From NCBI RefSeq assembly GCF_963576615.1, contig NC_088708.1:52501196-52565195 (forward strand): a stretch of DNA of 64,000 nt, in the 5' to 3' direction. Every line of letters begins with the position of its first letter. The first letter of the stretch is position 1. Made by a program: the position numbers and the translations under genes. Source of the stretch: Watersipora subatra. Lineage: Eukaryota > Bryozoa > Gymnolaemata > Cheilostomatida > Watersiporidae. The notes under the pieces are model-generated. The model was given only the letters and a program-made list of their open reading frames with translations, searched no databases and was not told the origin of the DNA. Positions 34,001-46,499 of the stretch are shown piece after piece.

Positions 34001-37000
34001 ACCTTCTGATTGAGTGTGACTATTCAGAAGTTAAGCCCTGCCCTATCACAAGTGTCAAAACTTAGTTCGGATGAAACTGGGTTTTTATAAGCTTTTGGAT
34101 AGAATAATCTTCAGAATATGCAACTGTGATCAGGTGCCGAAGGAAAGCTGTCTTACTCTAATTAATGCTAGAATGTGGATGTCAAATTTATTAGCAAAAT
34201 TAGTAGATTTCATAATTCTATAACAATTACCTTTGAACTACTCGCTTGTGCATCAGCTCAAAAATTGCTGAATGTTACTTCTTCTGGTCAAGGTTAAATT
34301 TAATGCCCGGTTTAATAATATTTTATATTGACATTGTCTCAAATTGTTTCTTTTTTGTTGTACAGTCCGCTAGTGATAGAATTAATATGCAAAAAACTTG
34401 CTTTTCTAAAAACAGTTTATTTTAGTTTCAAGTCTGTGTGCTCATGACTCACTTTGGCATTCAGCTAAAGCAATCAAGAGTTCATAGCAATAATAATTAT
34501 AGTATATAAATATGACTAAGTATTGAAATCTGGTTAATGATTTATATGACTTTTATGGTTTATTTAGAATAAATTATTGCTTTGCTTAGCAGCAATCTAT
34601 CCATTTAGCGGTTAGTACAACAAGGCATGAAAAACTGAAAAAGAAAGTTGTTATATGAGTGTGGCTGTGAAATTGTTTGTATCGCGTATGACTTGCTTTA
34701 TTTGCATTCCAAACAATGGCTGGTAAATTATATCATGATGAGCAGCCGATATGGAGAAGGGGAAGTCAAGTCATTCTGACCTAAATACAATAAAAGTTTA
34801 TTACTATAGCCAAGATCAACAGACTATTATAGCTGCAGCTCACTGTAATCGGCTCTAGATTATACTACACTCAGGTTGGGTGGTGTAACAAGCCAACCGT
34901 GATAACACATTACCTTACGATAAGTTCTCAAGTTGGGTGGTGTAACAAGCCAACCGTGATAACACATTACCTTACGATAAGTTCTCAAGTTGGGTGGTGT
35001 AACAAGCCAACCGTGATAACACATTACCTTACGATAAGTTCTCAAGTTGGGTGGTGTAACAAGCCAACCGTGATAACACATTACCTTACAATAAGTTCTC
35101 AGGTTCGGTGGTGTAACAAGCCAACCGTGATAACACATTACCTTACGATAAGTTCTCAAGTTGGGTGGTGTAACAAGCCAACCGTGATAACACATTACCT
35201 TACGATAAGTTCTCAGGTTGGGTGGTGTAACAAGCCAACCGTGATAACACATTACCTTACGATAAGTTCTCAAGTTGGGTGGTGTAACAAGCCAACCGTG
35301 ATAACACATTACCTTACAATAAGTTCTCAGGTTGGGTGGTGTAACAAGCCAACCGTGATAACACATTACCTTACGATAAGTTCTCAGGTTGGGTGGTGTA
35401 ACAAGCCAACCGTGATAACACATTACCTTACGATAAGTTCTCAAGTTGGGTGGTGTAACAAGCCAACCGTGATAACACATTACCTTACGATAAGTTCTCA
35501 GGTTGGGTGGTGTAACAAGCCAACCGTGATAACACATTACCTTACGATAAGTTCTCAGGTTGGGTGGTGTAACAAGCCAACCGTGATAACACATTACCTT
35601 ACGATAAGTTTTCAGGTTGGGTGGTGTAACAAGCCACCCGTGATAACACATTACCTTACGATAAGTTCTCAAGTTGGGTGGTGTAACAAGCCAACCGTGA
35701 TAACACATTACCTTACGATAAGTTCTCAGGTTGGGTGGTGTAACAAGCCAACCGTGATAACACATTACCTTACGATAAGTTCTCAAGTTGGGTGGTGTAA
35801 CAAGCCAACCGTGATAACACATTACCTTACGATAAGTTCTCAGGTTGGGTGGTGTAACAAGCCAACCGTGATAACACATTACCTTACGATAAGTTCTCAA
35901 GTTGGGTGGTGTAACAAGCCAACCGTGATAACACATTACCTTACGATAAGTTCTCAGGTTGGGTGGTGTAACAAGCCAACCGTGATAACACATTACCTTA
36001 CGATAAGTTCTCAAGTTGGGTGGTGTAACAAGCCAACCGTGATAACACATTACCTTACAATAAGTTCTCAGGTTCGGTGGTGTAACAAGCCAACCGTGAT
36101 AACACATTACCTTACGATAAGTTCTCAGGTTGGGTGGTGTAACAAGCCAACCGTGATAACACATTACCTTACAATAAGTTCTCAGGTTCGGTGGTGTAAC
36201 AAGCCAACCGTGATAACACATTACCTTATGATAAGTTCTCAGGTTTGGTGGTGTAACAAGCCAACCGTGATAACACATTACCTTACGATAAGTTCTCAAG
36301 TTGGGTGGTGTAACAAGCCAACCGTGATAACACATTACCTTACGATAAGTTCTCAAGTTGGGTGATGTAACAAGCCAACCGTGATAACACATTACCTTAC
36401 GATAAGTTCTCAGGTTGGGTGGTGTAACAAGCCAACCGTGATAACACATTACCTTACGATAAGTTCTCAAGTTGGGTGGTGTAACAAGCCAACCGTGATA
36501 ACACATTACCTTACAATAAGTTCTCAGGTTGGGTAGTGTAACAAGCCAACAGTGATAACACATTACCTTACGATAAGTTCTCAAGTTGGGTGGTGTAACA
36601 AGCCAACCGTGATAACACATTACCTTACAATAAGTTCTCAGGTTCGGTGGTGTAACAAGCCAACCGTGATAACACATTACCTTACGATAAGTTCTCAGGT
36701 TGAGTGGTGTAACAAGCCAACCGTGATAACACATTACCTTACAATAAGTTCTCAGGTTGGGTGGTGTAACAAGCCAACCGTGATAACACATTATCTTACG
36801 ATAAGTTCTCAAGTTGGGTGGTGTAACAAGCCAACCGTGATAACACATTACCTTACGATAAGTTCTCAGGTTGGGTGGTGTAACAAGCCAACCGTGATAA
36901 CACATTACCTTACGATAAGTTCTCAGGTTGGGTGGTGTAACAAGCCAACCGTGATAACACATTACCTTACAATAAGTTCTCAGGTTGGGTAGTGTAACAA

Positions 37001-40000
37001 GCCAACCGTGATAACACATTACCTTACGATAAGTTCTCAGGTTGGGTGGTGTAACAAGCCAACCGTGATAACACATTACCTTACGATAAGTTCTCAAGTT
37101 GGGTGATGTAACAAGCCAACCGTGATAACACATTACCGTACGATAAGTTCTCAAATTGGGTGGTGTAACAAGCCAACCGTGATAACACATTACCTTATGA
37201 TAAGTTCTCAGGTTGGGTAGTGTAACAAGCCAACCGTGATAACACATTACCTTACAATAAGTTCTCAGGTTGGGTAGTGTAACAAGCCAACAGTGATAAC
37301 ACATTACCTTACGATAAGTTCTCAAGTTGGGTGGTGTAACAAGCCAACCGTGATAACACATTACCTTACAATAAGTTCTCAGGTTCGGTGGTGTAACAAG
37401 CCAACCGTGATAACACATTACCTTACGATAAGTTCTCAGGTTGAGTGGTGTAACAAGCCAACCGTGATAACACATTACCTTACAATAAGTTCTCAGGTTG
37501 GGTGGTGTAACAAGCCAACCGTGATAACACATTATCTTACGATAAGTTCTCAAGTTGGGTGGTGTAACAAGCCAACCGTGATAACACATTACCTTACGAT
37601 AAGTTCTCAGGTTGGGTGGTGTAACAAGCCAACCGTGATAACACATTACCTTACGATAAGTTCTCAGGTTGGGTGGTGTAACAAGCCAACCGTGATAACA
37701 CATTACCTTACAATAAGTTCTCAGGTTGGGTAGTGTAACAAGCCAACCGTGATAACACATTACCTTACGATAAGTTCTCAGGTTGGGTGGTGTAACAAGC
37801 CAACCGTGATAACACATTACCTTACGATAAGTTCTCAAGTTGGGTGATGTAACAAGCCAACCGTGATAACACATTACCGTACGATAAGTTCTCAAATTGG
37901 GTGGTGTAACAAGCCAACCGTGATAACACATTACCTTATGATAAGTTCTCAGGTTGGGTAGTGTAACAAGCCAACCGTGATAACACATTACCTTACAATA
38001 AGTTGTTACTTTTTGACTTACCTGTGTTGAAAAGGAGCTTTCGTTTCTTAATCATTCCCACTGACTTTCACTGATGTAGTTTTGAACAAAATGTATATAA
38101 TTTACTAGGAGTTGTCTAATCAATGCATGAATCTGACTTTGGGAAGTTAGGCTGTGGTACTGTTTGTTTGTGAACTGTTAGGCGCGTTGTTTCCATAAAT
38201 ATTCAATTGTTTGTTTGAGATTTTATTCTGATTCTTTTTTGTTTGTGGCTCTGTGAATGTGACAATTTGGAAACTTCAGGTGCGTTCTCAGGCTATTAAT
38301 TTAGCTTTCCGCTAATTGACAAGCGCGGATTGTCACAATGATCAGCCATGTAGACTATTCGGTTAGTGTGAAAAGCTCAAAGTTTCTATCGATCTACATG
38401 TTTATGGTAGGTATTCGGAAAGGTGAATACTTATCAAAAAAATAGTTTTTGTTCAAACCACCAGTTGCTTGAACTATTTTGACAAGTTAGTAGTTGTACC
38501 TTCATTAAAATACGTTATATATTTTGAGAGGAGATAATAATGAATTGCAGTGCTTATCGAAATCATGAGAAAAAAATCGCAGCTGCAAAACTGTGTACAG
38601 TTCAAACAATTTCCATATCTAAATTAAGCTTTCCAAGAACAATAGACCGTTCTCCACCAATAGACTCGGGTCAATAACACCACCCATTCTCAACCTATAG
38701 ACTCAGGTCAATAGCACCACCCATTCTCAACCAAAAGACTCAGGTCAATAACACCACCCATTCTCAACCTATAGGCTCAGGTCAATAGCACCACCCATTC
38801 TCAATCAAAAGACTCAGGTATATAGCACCACCCATTCTCAACCTATAGACTCAGGTCAATAACACCACCTATTCACAACCAATAGACTCAGGTCAATAAC
38901 ACCATCCATTCACAACCAATAGACTCAGGTCAATTGCACCACTCATTCTCAACCAATAGACTCAGGTCAATAGCACCACCCATTCTCAACCAAAAGACTC
39001 AGGTATATAGCACCACCCATTCTCAACCTATAGACTCAGGTCAATAACACCATCCATTCTCAACCATTAGACTCAGGTCAATAAAACCACCCATTCTCAA
39101 CCAATAGACTCAGGTCAATAGCACCACCCATTGTTTTTTACTCCCTTATATACTGTAAACCTTACTTAATTGCAGAGTTCAACGACAAACTTAGAGAGGC
39201 TCGGCGGTTTAACGTTGCGGACACCAACTACGACGGCGTGCTCTCTTTTACGGAGTTTGTTGACTTTTTGCATCCTGAGGATGTGGAGCATATGAGAGAG
39301 ATTGTTGTCATGGAGACAATAGAGGATATAGACCAAGATGGCGACGGATTGATCACAGAAGCTGAGTATATCGGTAGGTGGTGCGATATATCATATTTAA
39401 TACCAGGTAAAGACATTTGATAGCTCTCATCTCACTCTCGCTCCATATTTGATTTCCTTAAAGGTTGACTTGCATCAAAATTTACATTACAGTTATTTGG
39501 TATCAAAAGGTTCACCATGTCTTGCTGTGTTGTAGGTGCAAAATATGTGGAAATGTGATTACAAGCTCTTAAAAGCTCAAAAACGAACAGCTAATCGTCG
39601 CCATCACGAAACCGCCGTAGATTGAAATCAGTTTATTTCTCTGACGCAGTCATTACAATTGGTTGTTGTTTTGTCACATGATGTTCTCACGTAAATTGAA
39701 AAGCCAATAAAAGGCTTAATATAAAACTTCTCGTAGCACTAGTTTATGACAAACACTTCGGGTTATATCGAAGACCCCAAATCAAATATACAATGTAGAT
39801 GCTCGCTACTTTACAGTTTTGTTTCGGCTTGGTCTAATCGTCTAGTCGTAATCTGATCATGTGACCCATACTTCCTGCCAAATGACGCGAATAATCTCTG
39901 TGCACAGCATTTTTCGGTTATCACAAGTGACCAACAGGCTTGTCATAATTATCAGACAATGATATGTACTCCTTCGAACTAAGGTTAAAAACGTAAACGA

Positions 40001-43000
40001 ATTTTCACGGTCGGCTATAAGATATCATTTCTGAAAGTGACAGTATTACAATGACGTTGAAATAGAAACGTAAGAACAATATACATGGTTTTATTGAATG
40101 TGTGAAGTATATTTGTGAAAATATTTCAACGAATGAGGTTGCGTAAAAGTGTAAACAGAATCCATTTTGTACGTCCCATTTCTACTTCCCAACTACATCC
40201 CATTTGAGCCGATTTGGAAAGATATTCTAGTCTACAGCGGTCTCGTGATGGCGCCGATTAACTGTTCGTTTTTGAGCTTTTAAGAGCTTGTAATCACATT
40301 TTCACATATTTTGCACCTACAACACAGCAGAGTAAGACACGGTGAATCTTTTGATACCAAATAACTGTAATGTGAATTTTGTTGCAAATCAACCTTTAAG
40401 AATGAGGATCTGGTTTACATGACGAGTGTTGATGTTAAAAGTGGTGTGCCACGGGAACTTTTACATTTTTTTGTAAACAATTTTTGAACAAACAAACTTA
40501 TTTTTGTCTTGAGTAGTTTTTGCATGCAATGATTTCAACAAGCTTGTACATGAACATTCGTGTGGGTTAAGAACAGTGGTGTGAGTTAATGATAGTCGTG
40601 TGGGTTAGTGACAGTCGTGTGGCTTAGTGACAGTCGTGTGGGTTAGTGACAGTCATGTAGGTTAGTGACAGTCGTGTAGGTTAGTAACTGTCGCATGGGT
40701 TAATGACAGTCGCGTGAGTTAGTGACAGTCGTTTGGGTTAGTGACCGTCGCGTGGGTTTGTGACAGTCGCGTGGGTTAATGACAGTCGCGTGGGTTAGTG
40801 ACAGTCGTGTAGGTTAGTGACAGTCGCGTGGGTTAGTGACAGTCGTGTAGGTTAGTGACAGTCGTGTAGGTTAGTGACAGTCGTGTGGGTTAATGACAAT
40901 CGTGTGTGTTAGTGACAGTCGTGTGCGTTAGTGACAGGAGCGAATTATTGGCATTATAATTATGCAGCTGACTATTAACCTGACTAATTGATAAGTTTTA
41001 TTGCATGTTGTCTCCCCCAGTTTGTGTGGCAACTTATTAAGAATAGATGAATATTCAACTAGAAAATTAGTTCTACTACCAACATGGTTGTGAGCGTGTG
41101 ATTATCGAGTCTAAGTTCTTCAAGTAAACATTTCCTAAACATTTAAGTTTATCTTGTGCCATTGGTTTATCGCTGAGTCATATATTAGCATTCTCGCATC
41201 AGTTCAAGTCGAAATACTTCTTAATTACTCAATTTTATATAAACACGATGAAATAATGCATGTTGTCCTTTTAAGCCAAGCTGGAATTGTCAAAACAGCG
41301 TAACTGCGCTATTACATGTTTACATGGAGTGTTGGATAGGCAGTGGTAACAATGTATAGCCGGCAAAGTTTGAGGATGATGTCATGCAGTGCAGATCAAG
41401 GGTGGCGAGTTTAAAATATTTCATGGTGTAAATTCAAATATGAAAAGGTGGTTGCTGCAAGAAAGTCCATGAAGATCTCATGTCAGACTGTCTTTGCAGT
41501 TCCTGAACATGATGACGATCAGACTTTATGATAATGAAGAGTGATTTTCTTATGAAACAATTTACACTCGGCACACTTGTTCCCGATCAGTAACAAAGGT
41601 CAATGACAAATGCGAATTTGTGTCGTTACAGTTATGTGGCTGACTATCTATTCGGCTTGCTAAAAAATTTGATCTTACATATTACAGCAGTTTTCTCTGA
41701 CTTTATCTAAGATAGCCTAATATTGACCGCAAAACACATCTTATCACTAATATGATCGTTAGTGGTTTGTCATTACAACTAATTCTTTGACTATTTATTT
41801 CTAAAGATTTTAGGTCTGTTTCCTGCCACTCTCTGCCAGTATAAAAAATATTATATATCGAAATTTCCAAAAATCTAATATCAGCAAAATTTAATATTAG
41901 TCGAATTTTTGCGTTTTTTAACCTTATGGCAATCGACTAAAGCAAATGCCCATGCAAAGCTGCTTGTTTCAATCTGCTCTGAAACCATGAAAGAGACTGA
42001 AGCTTTTGCATTTTCACTGTATATTCGTGTAAGAGCACTCTACCATTGAAATGCATAGTCATCCCCATTTTGACAATGAGCAATCCAGGGGGGACAAATC
42101 TATAATTGGCGTTGTCATTAGTCTGAACATAAAGAAGTTGTTATCGTTCGTTCAACTTTTCCTGCCATATCTTTAAATAAACATTGGATTTACATGTATA
42201 TCGGTTACAGTCTTAGAGGAAAGCTTAGAGTCTTCTTCGCGAATCTTTCTCTGCACATTGTTCATGCGCTAGATAGAATGCCAAGTAATATCAAGGAGCT
42301 TCAATTCCTACGCAGTTGTCAGATCAAATATTTTGATAGTCATGTTTGTCTTTTCTTTGAATGTTGAACTTTGTGACATTATATAGATGAGGTCGGGCTA
42401 AATACACAATGCATAACATCGATATGGCGACTTTACGAAGATTTGGTGTTGCGGGTTTGTTAATCGTCAACATTGCTTCGAAGAAGCTTACTGCCTTGAT
42501 TCTTAACAAAAACAATTTTATAACATCGACATAGTTTTTGATAATAAATTGCACTGTAGTACTAAATGAACATATATTTCTGGTGTAGCGAATGCCGCCT
42601 AATGTGCACCCACAAATTGTCTCAACAGTATTCTAGATACGTGGCCTTCTGACCATATTATGGTTTATAACCTTGGAATTAAACAAGTTTTGCAGGATTC
42701 AGTTCTGTGGCTGTTTGTGAGTAATATGTCTATGTCTTGTTGTCTGTTTAATAAATGATGCACACACTCGTGTTTACCCATACAAATATTTGTGGAGAGT
42801 GCGAAGTTGGTGTTTTATTTCTCAGCTGTGTAAATGCCGTTTTATCCAAAATTGCGGGCTCATCTCTTTGCGTGTCTGTCATCACAGGTGACATGTACCC
42901 AAAGCGTGATGAGGATGAACCAGACTGGGTGAAGACCGAGCGGGAGCACTTTAGCAAATGGAGGGATCTGAACAAGGATGGTGTGATGGATAAAGAAGAG

Positions 43001-45773
43001 GTGAAAAACTGGATCATGCCGGATGACTACGACCATGCGGAGGCGGAGAGTAAGCACCTTATATACGAGACAGATATGAATAAGGTGCGTGACTCATTCG
43101 GTATTCTAACAAAACATACCGTAAAACCTCTATTTTATCTTTATTTGAACACCATTATAGGAGAACAGTTGAAAAGTATAGTGCCATGTTGATCAAATAG
43201 AAGTTTTATGGTAATTCTGTTTAGATTTTGGCATAAATGTTATTATTTCTTGTATGTAAGAATTGCATGTTCAAATTGGCAGAGTAGGCATATAATTATT
43301 AGGCCATGGAATTAACCTTTGGGAAAGCTTTTCTGCAAAATAATGGACATTGTGCTAAAGATATCCTTTTGGGGTATTTCTGTGGAGTTATAAAACTGTA
43401 AATAAAACATAATTATATGTAAGAAGACAAATGAATGAAGTGATAGGCAACAAAAAGAGGTTTGTATTGTCGCGTCACCTTTATATTGAAAGCAAGTGAA
43501 TTGAGGTATTGCATAGGCTGTACAGGGGTGGAAGGTGCATAGGCAGAACAGCCAATAGAGACTAGAGCTTCACTATATGGCGATTTAATTGTTTGGTGGT
43601 GATTTTTAAAGTAGACGATTTAAAAATTGCCACCATTTAAAGATATATCACCAATCATATAAACGATATAATCTTGTATAACTGATTATATAACGTGATA
43701 TAATCTCGGAACAATCGTGTATAACTGATTATTTAACCCTATATAATCGTGTGATGGCGATTTATCTCACATCTGACGATTGTTAGAGTGAGTGATAGTG
43801 AAACTAAAATGCACTGGCCTTTTAGTCTTATAATAAGCTCATTCTATGGCCTTCCATGCACAGGGTCATTAATGAATTGTTTCTAATTATCACAAACATA
43901 AAACAGTCTTTTTTCAAGTTAAAATATACATTTACAAGGTAAAACATACAAGTTTTTATCAGGATAACACGGCGATATATCGCATATTGTCTATTTGCAT
44001 CGAGTCATCTAGTGATTTTTGGAAATAGTGAAGCTGTAATGGAGATATGGAGGTACTCTAACTTACTCTAGAATCTAGATGAACTGTGAGCTAGCATAAC
44101 TTTCCATGTTTTGGATGTGTCATCTTTTTGACATTTATCTTCAAGTATCACAGCCAGCCTCTCCACTTTCTCCGGTGTCGAACTTTCTTTTTTTCTTGCT
44201 GTCATATTGTGCCTTGTGATAACTGGTCTGTTAAACTGATCCGGTGTTGTTTGACCATGTTTTTCTATCTACTGTTTCAATTCCATTTAAGGCATTTTTT
44301 ACCCAAACTACCACCAGCACCAATCTTCTTGGGATATATGATTTTAAAACTAAAAAGGGAAGGTTTAAAACATGGTCTAATGTTATTTCAAACTTTAGAG
44401 CAAAGCTCCCTGCATGCTAGCATACTGCTTTGTTTGGCAAAACAACATATGTCATATATCGGAATTCATGACATAGGTTGAGACAAATATTTGCTTTAAA
44501 TTAAAGGTTGACTTGCAACAAAATTCACATTACAGTTATTTGGTATCAAAAGATTCACCGTGTCTTACTCCGTTGTGTTGTAGGTGCCAAATGTGGAAAT
44601 GTGATTACAAGCTTTTAAAAGCTCAAAAACGAAAAACCACCGTAGATTGGAATCAGTTTATTTCTCTGACGTTGTCATGACAGTTTGGTTATTGTCTTGT
44701 CACGTGATGTTCTCACGTGAATTAAAAGGCCAATAAAAAGCTCAATATAAAACTTATCGTAGCACTAGTTTATGACAAACACTTCGGGTTTTATCGAAGA
44801 CCCCACATCAAATATAGATGCTCGCTACTTTACAGTTTTGTTTCGGCTTGATCTAATCGTCAAGTCGTAATCTGATCATGTGACCCAATACATCGCAAAT
44901 AATTTTTGCAGCACTTTTCGATTATCACAGGTATCCAACAGGCTTGTCATGTTTATTAGACAATGGTATGTACTTCTTCGAGCTAAGGTTAAAAAATTAA
45001 ACAAATTTTCACCGTAGGTTACAAGATGTCAGTGCTGAAAGTGACAGCATTACAATGGCGATGAAATAGACGCGTAAGGACAATAGACATGGTTTTATTG
45101 AATGCGTGAAGTATATTTGTAAAAATATTTCGACGAATGAGGTTGCGTGAAAGTGTAAACAGAAGCTATATTGTACAACTACGCCACATTTGAGCTGTTT
45201 TGGAAAGAGATTCTAATCTATGGCAGTCTCGTGAAGGCGGCGATTAACTGCTCATTTTTTAGCTTATAAGAGTTTGTTATCACATTTCCACATATTTTGC
45301 TCCTACAACAGAGCAGAGTAAGACATGGTGAATCTTTTGATGCTAAATAACTGTAATGTGAATTTTGTTGCAAGTCAACTGTCAATTTTACATCATATAT
45401 TAAAAAACTCGTTTGTAAAGATGATCATAAGCTGACACTTGAATCTATTTAAACGATGGTAACTCCTTTCTACCATGTGTATTTCACACAAAATCAGTCT
45501 AGATTATCTCCTTATTGCGTAGCATGGAGTTACTTCATTTTTTAACTTTTGCAATTTTGTGATTTTATTCACCAAATGCACTCGAGTTGAAAAAGTACCT
45601 AGTATTTGTTTTTTCATATACTATTGGATTCTGCGGTAACATAAATGAGTAATTGATGTTTGCAGGATGGCAAGTTGTCAATGGAGGAAATCTTGGAGAG
45701 GGCCCCTCTCTACGTTGGAAGTCAAGTTACAGACTTTGGAGAAGCGTTGTCAAAGTCTCATGATGAGTTTTAA
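31078..45773 (+). CDS. CALU: Calumenin/reticulocalbin (CREC family), complete, six coding exons
   Basis: Coding exons: 31078-31182, 31352-31482, 33263-33459, 39176-39373, 42888-43084, 45666-45773. They join in phase to 936 nt and 311 residues (human calumenin 315). There is a signal peptide (hydrophobic [13 protein letters not shown]) and six EF-hand loops at residues 86-97, 122-133, 160-171, 197-208, 237-248 and 273-284. The C-terminal HDEF is the ER/Golgi-retention signal typical of calumenin. Conserved blocks include [30 protein letters not shown] and [14 protein letters not shown]2 has Asp instead of Gly at loop position 6, so may bind calcium weakly (inference). The protein acts in the secretory-pathway lumen as a low-affinity calcium binder and chaperone partner. 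Introns 2 and 3 are largely minisatellite. Symbol is by family; calumenin versus reticulocalbin-1/3 was not resolved by phylogeny. Confidence 0.95.
31665..33226. repeat. 36-bp minisatellite, about 43 units, filling calumenin intron 2
   Basis: Units contain GTACTAGTRAGTACAAGTTA and TATATGAAGGTA, with recurring single-base variants (ATACTAGT, GCGCTAGT, ATTACTAGT) arranged in patterns that suggest multi-unit duplications. The array takes up most of the 1.78-kb intron and stops about 37 bp before the exon 3 acceptor. The 562-codon minus-strand frame across it is a by-product of the 36-bp period. Confidence 0.97.
33490..33880 (-). pseudogene. Ty3/gypsy-type retrotransposon integrase tail, frameshifted fragment
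   Basis: Minus-strand frames contain [18 protein letters not shown], then [12 protein letters not shown], then [13 protein letters not shown] and [15 protein letters not shown]. This order is typical of the integrase C-terminal region of metazoan Ty3/gypsy polyproteins. The pieces lie in different frames, so the fragment is dead. No LTR was found. It lies in calumenin intron 3 just after exon 3. Confidence 0.6.
34870..38005. repeat. 57-bp minisatellite, about 55 units
   Basis: Units contain GGTGGTGTAACAAGCCAACC and ATTACCTTACGATAAGTTCTC. The 57-bp period is divisible by three and free of stops in one frame of each strand, so long frames (1042 codons minus, 488 plus) appear without coding meaning. 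A 741-bp block (13 units) is duplicated nearly exactly: the variant units starting near 36549 recur near 37290. It lies in calumenin intron 3. Confidence 0.97.
38650..39135. repeat. 37-bp tandem repeat, about 13 units
   Basis: Units consist of AGACTCAGGTCAATA, CACCACCCATTCTCAACC and a variable dinucleotide. The array ends about 40 bp before the acceptor of calumenin exon 4 (39176). Confidence 0.93.
39458..40399. mobile_element. TTAA-flanked palindromic element, 942-bp copy
   Basis: Begins TTAAAGGTTGACTTGC and ends with the inverse, each arm about 150 bp, including GTTGTAGGTGCAAAATATGT and AAGCTCTTAAAAGCTC. The centre has conserved sequence shared with 44501 and 49877 copies (for example GACAAACACTTCGGGTT). 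No transposase is visible. It lies in calumenin intron 4, 84 bp after the exon 4 donor. Confidence 0.88.
40560..40940. repeat. 19-bp tandem repeat, about 20 units
   Basis: Units of GTCGTGTGGGTTAGTGACA with frequent CG to TG or CA changes (for example GTCGCGTGGG, GTCATGTAGG), the kind of variation left by decay of methylated CpG. Calumenin intron 4. Confidence 0.93.
40941..42887. other. Calumenin intron 4, 3' part; nothing recognised
   Basis: No repeats above background and no exon-like segment fits the calumenin phases. Confidence 0.5.
43119..43211. mobile_element. 93-bp TA-flanked MITE next to calumenin exon 5
   Basis: Ends CCGTAAAACCTCTA and, inverted, CCATAAAACTTCTA, flanked by TA (43117-43118 and 43212-43213). 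The same ends and a similar interior (GTTGAAAARTAKAGTGCCA) occur in the 1344-bp element at 47271-48614, so this is its deletion derivative. It lies 34 bp past the exon 5 donor. Confidence 0.8.
44501..45384. mobile_element. TTAA-flanked palindromic element, about 884-bp copy
   Basis: Left end TTAAAGGTTGACTTGC is intact; the right end is decayed after GCAAGTCAACT, without a clear TTAA. Internal sequence is collinear with the 39458 copy. It lies in calumenin intron 5, about 280 bp before the last coding exon. Confidence 0.85.
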
Positions 45774-46499
45774 CATATCAAGCATGAAACTAGATAACAA
45801 GTCTGATCAAGTAATCACCGATGACATATGTGTTTTCAGCAAGGATGGAACTAGGAGTATGCCGGTTGCGATAGCACCCTCTTGGGTGTGCCGCAATTTA
45901 ATGTTTGCTTTGCGTTTATCAGCCATAATACACACCTAGTATTACTACTATCTTACAGAGCAATCAATACGTTTTGTACAGAAAGTGTTGATTAATTTAC
46001 ACCATTATGATGCTTTTAGTGTATTATAGCGTTTCTGCGTTTTGTTGCCGATGATTTGCGATGGTGCTTTGGCTAAGCCGAACTTGCATTTTTGTTATGG
46101 TGCTTAGGCAATGCCCTTACTGAATCTTATGTATAACGCTTGCGCCAATTGGAACACCATGTTTACCGTACTACCGATCCCGGTTCCCACTCCAGCTGTT
46201 GTTATTTTTTGTTACTCAATAATTATTGTAGTTTTTAACCTCCGTGTTATTTATAACTATGCTATATAGATATTATGCATGTTTCTCACTGTTAAATACT
46301 GTTTTCAGAAGAATTTAATGTTTGCTATTTGTATTCTGGCACGATCTGTAGTACAAGGGATTGAAAGTCACTGCTACGAAAAGTTGAGTTTGAATCCCCT
46401 TTTGCTGAATGAGCCATATTTAAATAGTCACCATCTTTATATAGTAGTCGTCTTCAAATGTATAATAGATTATTAAGAAAAGCAATGTAACAGTTTATG
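45774..46499 (+). other. Calumenin 3' UTR and intergenic sequence
   Basis: Follows the calumenin stop. A tRNA-like B-box (GAGTTTGAATCCCC, about 46385) with an A-box-like stretch about 50 nt before it hints at another SINE head, too diverged to call. No canonical AATAAA was recognised. Confidence 0.4.

Noticed and set aside
34860-37988. 1042-codon minus frame and 488-codon plus frame
   Set aside because: Both come from the 57-bp array, whose period is a multiple of three; two overlapping antisense genes of this length are not credible.
34870-38005. CRISPR-like regular repeats
   Set aside because: Units are contiguous with no unique spacers, and the context is a eukaryotic intron.
44128-44481. 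117-codon frame in calumenin intron 5
   Set aside because: Hydrophobic AT-rich frame with no homology noted; loosely similar sequence near 63600-63860 suggests an old dispersed repeat instead.
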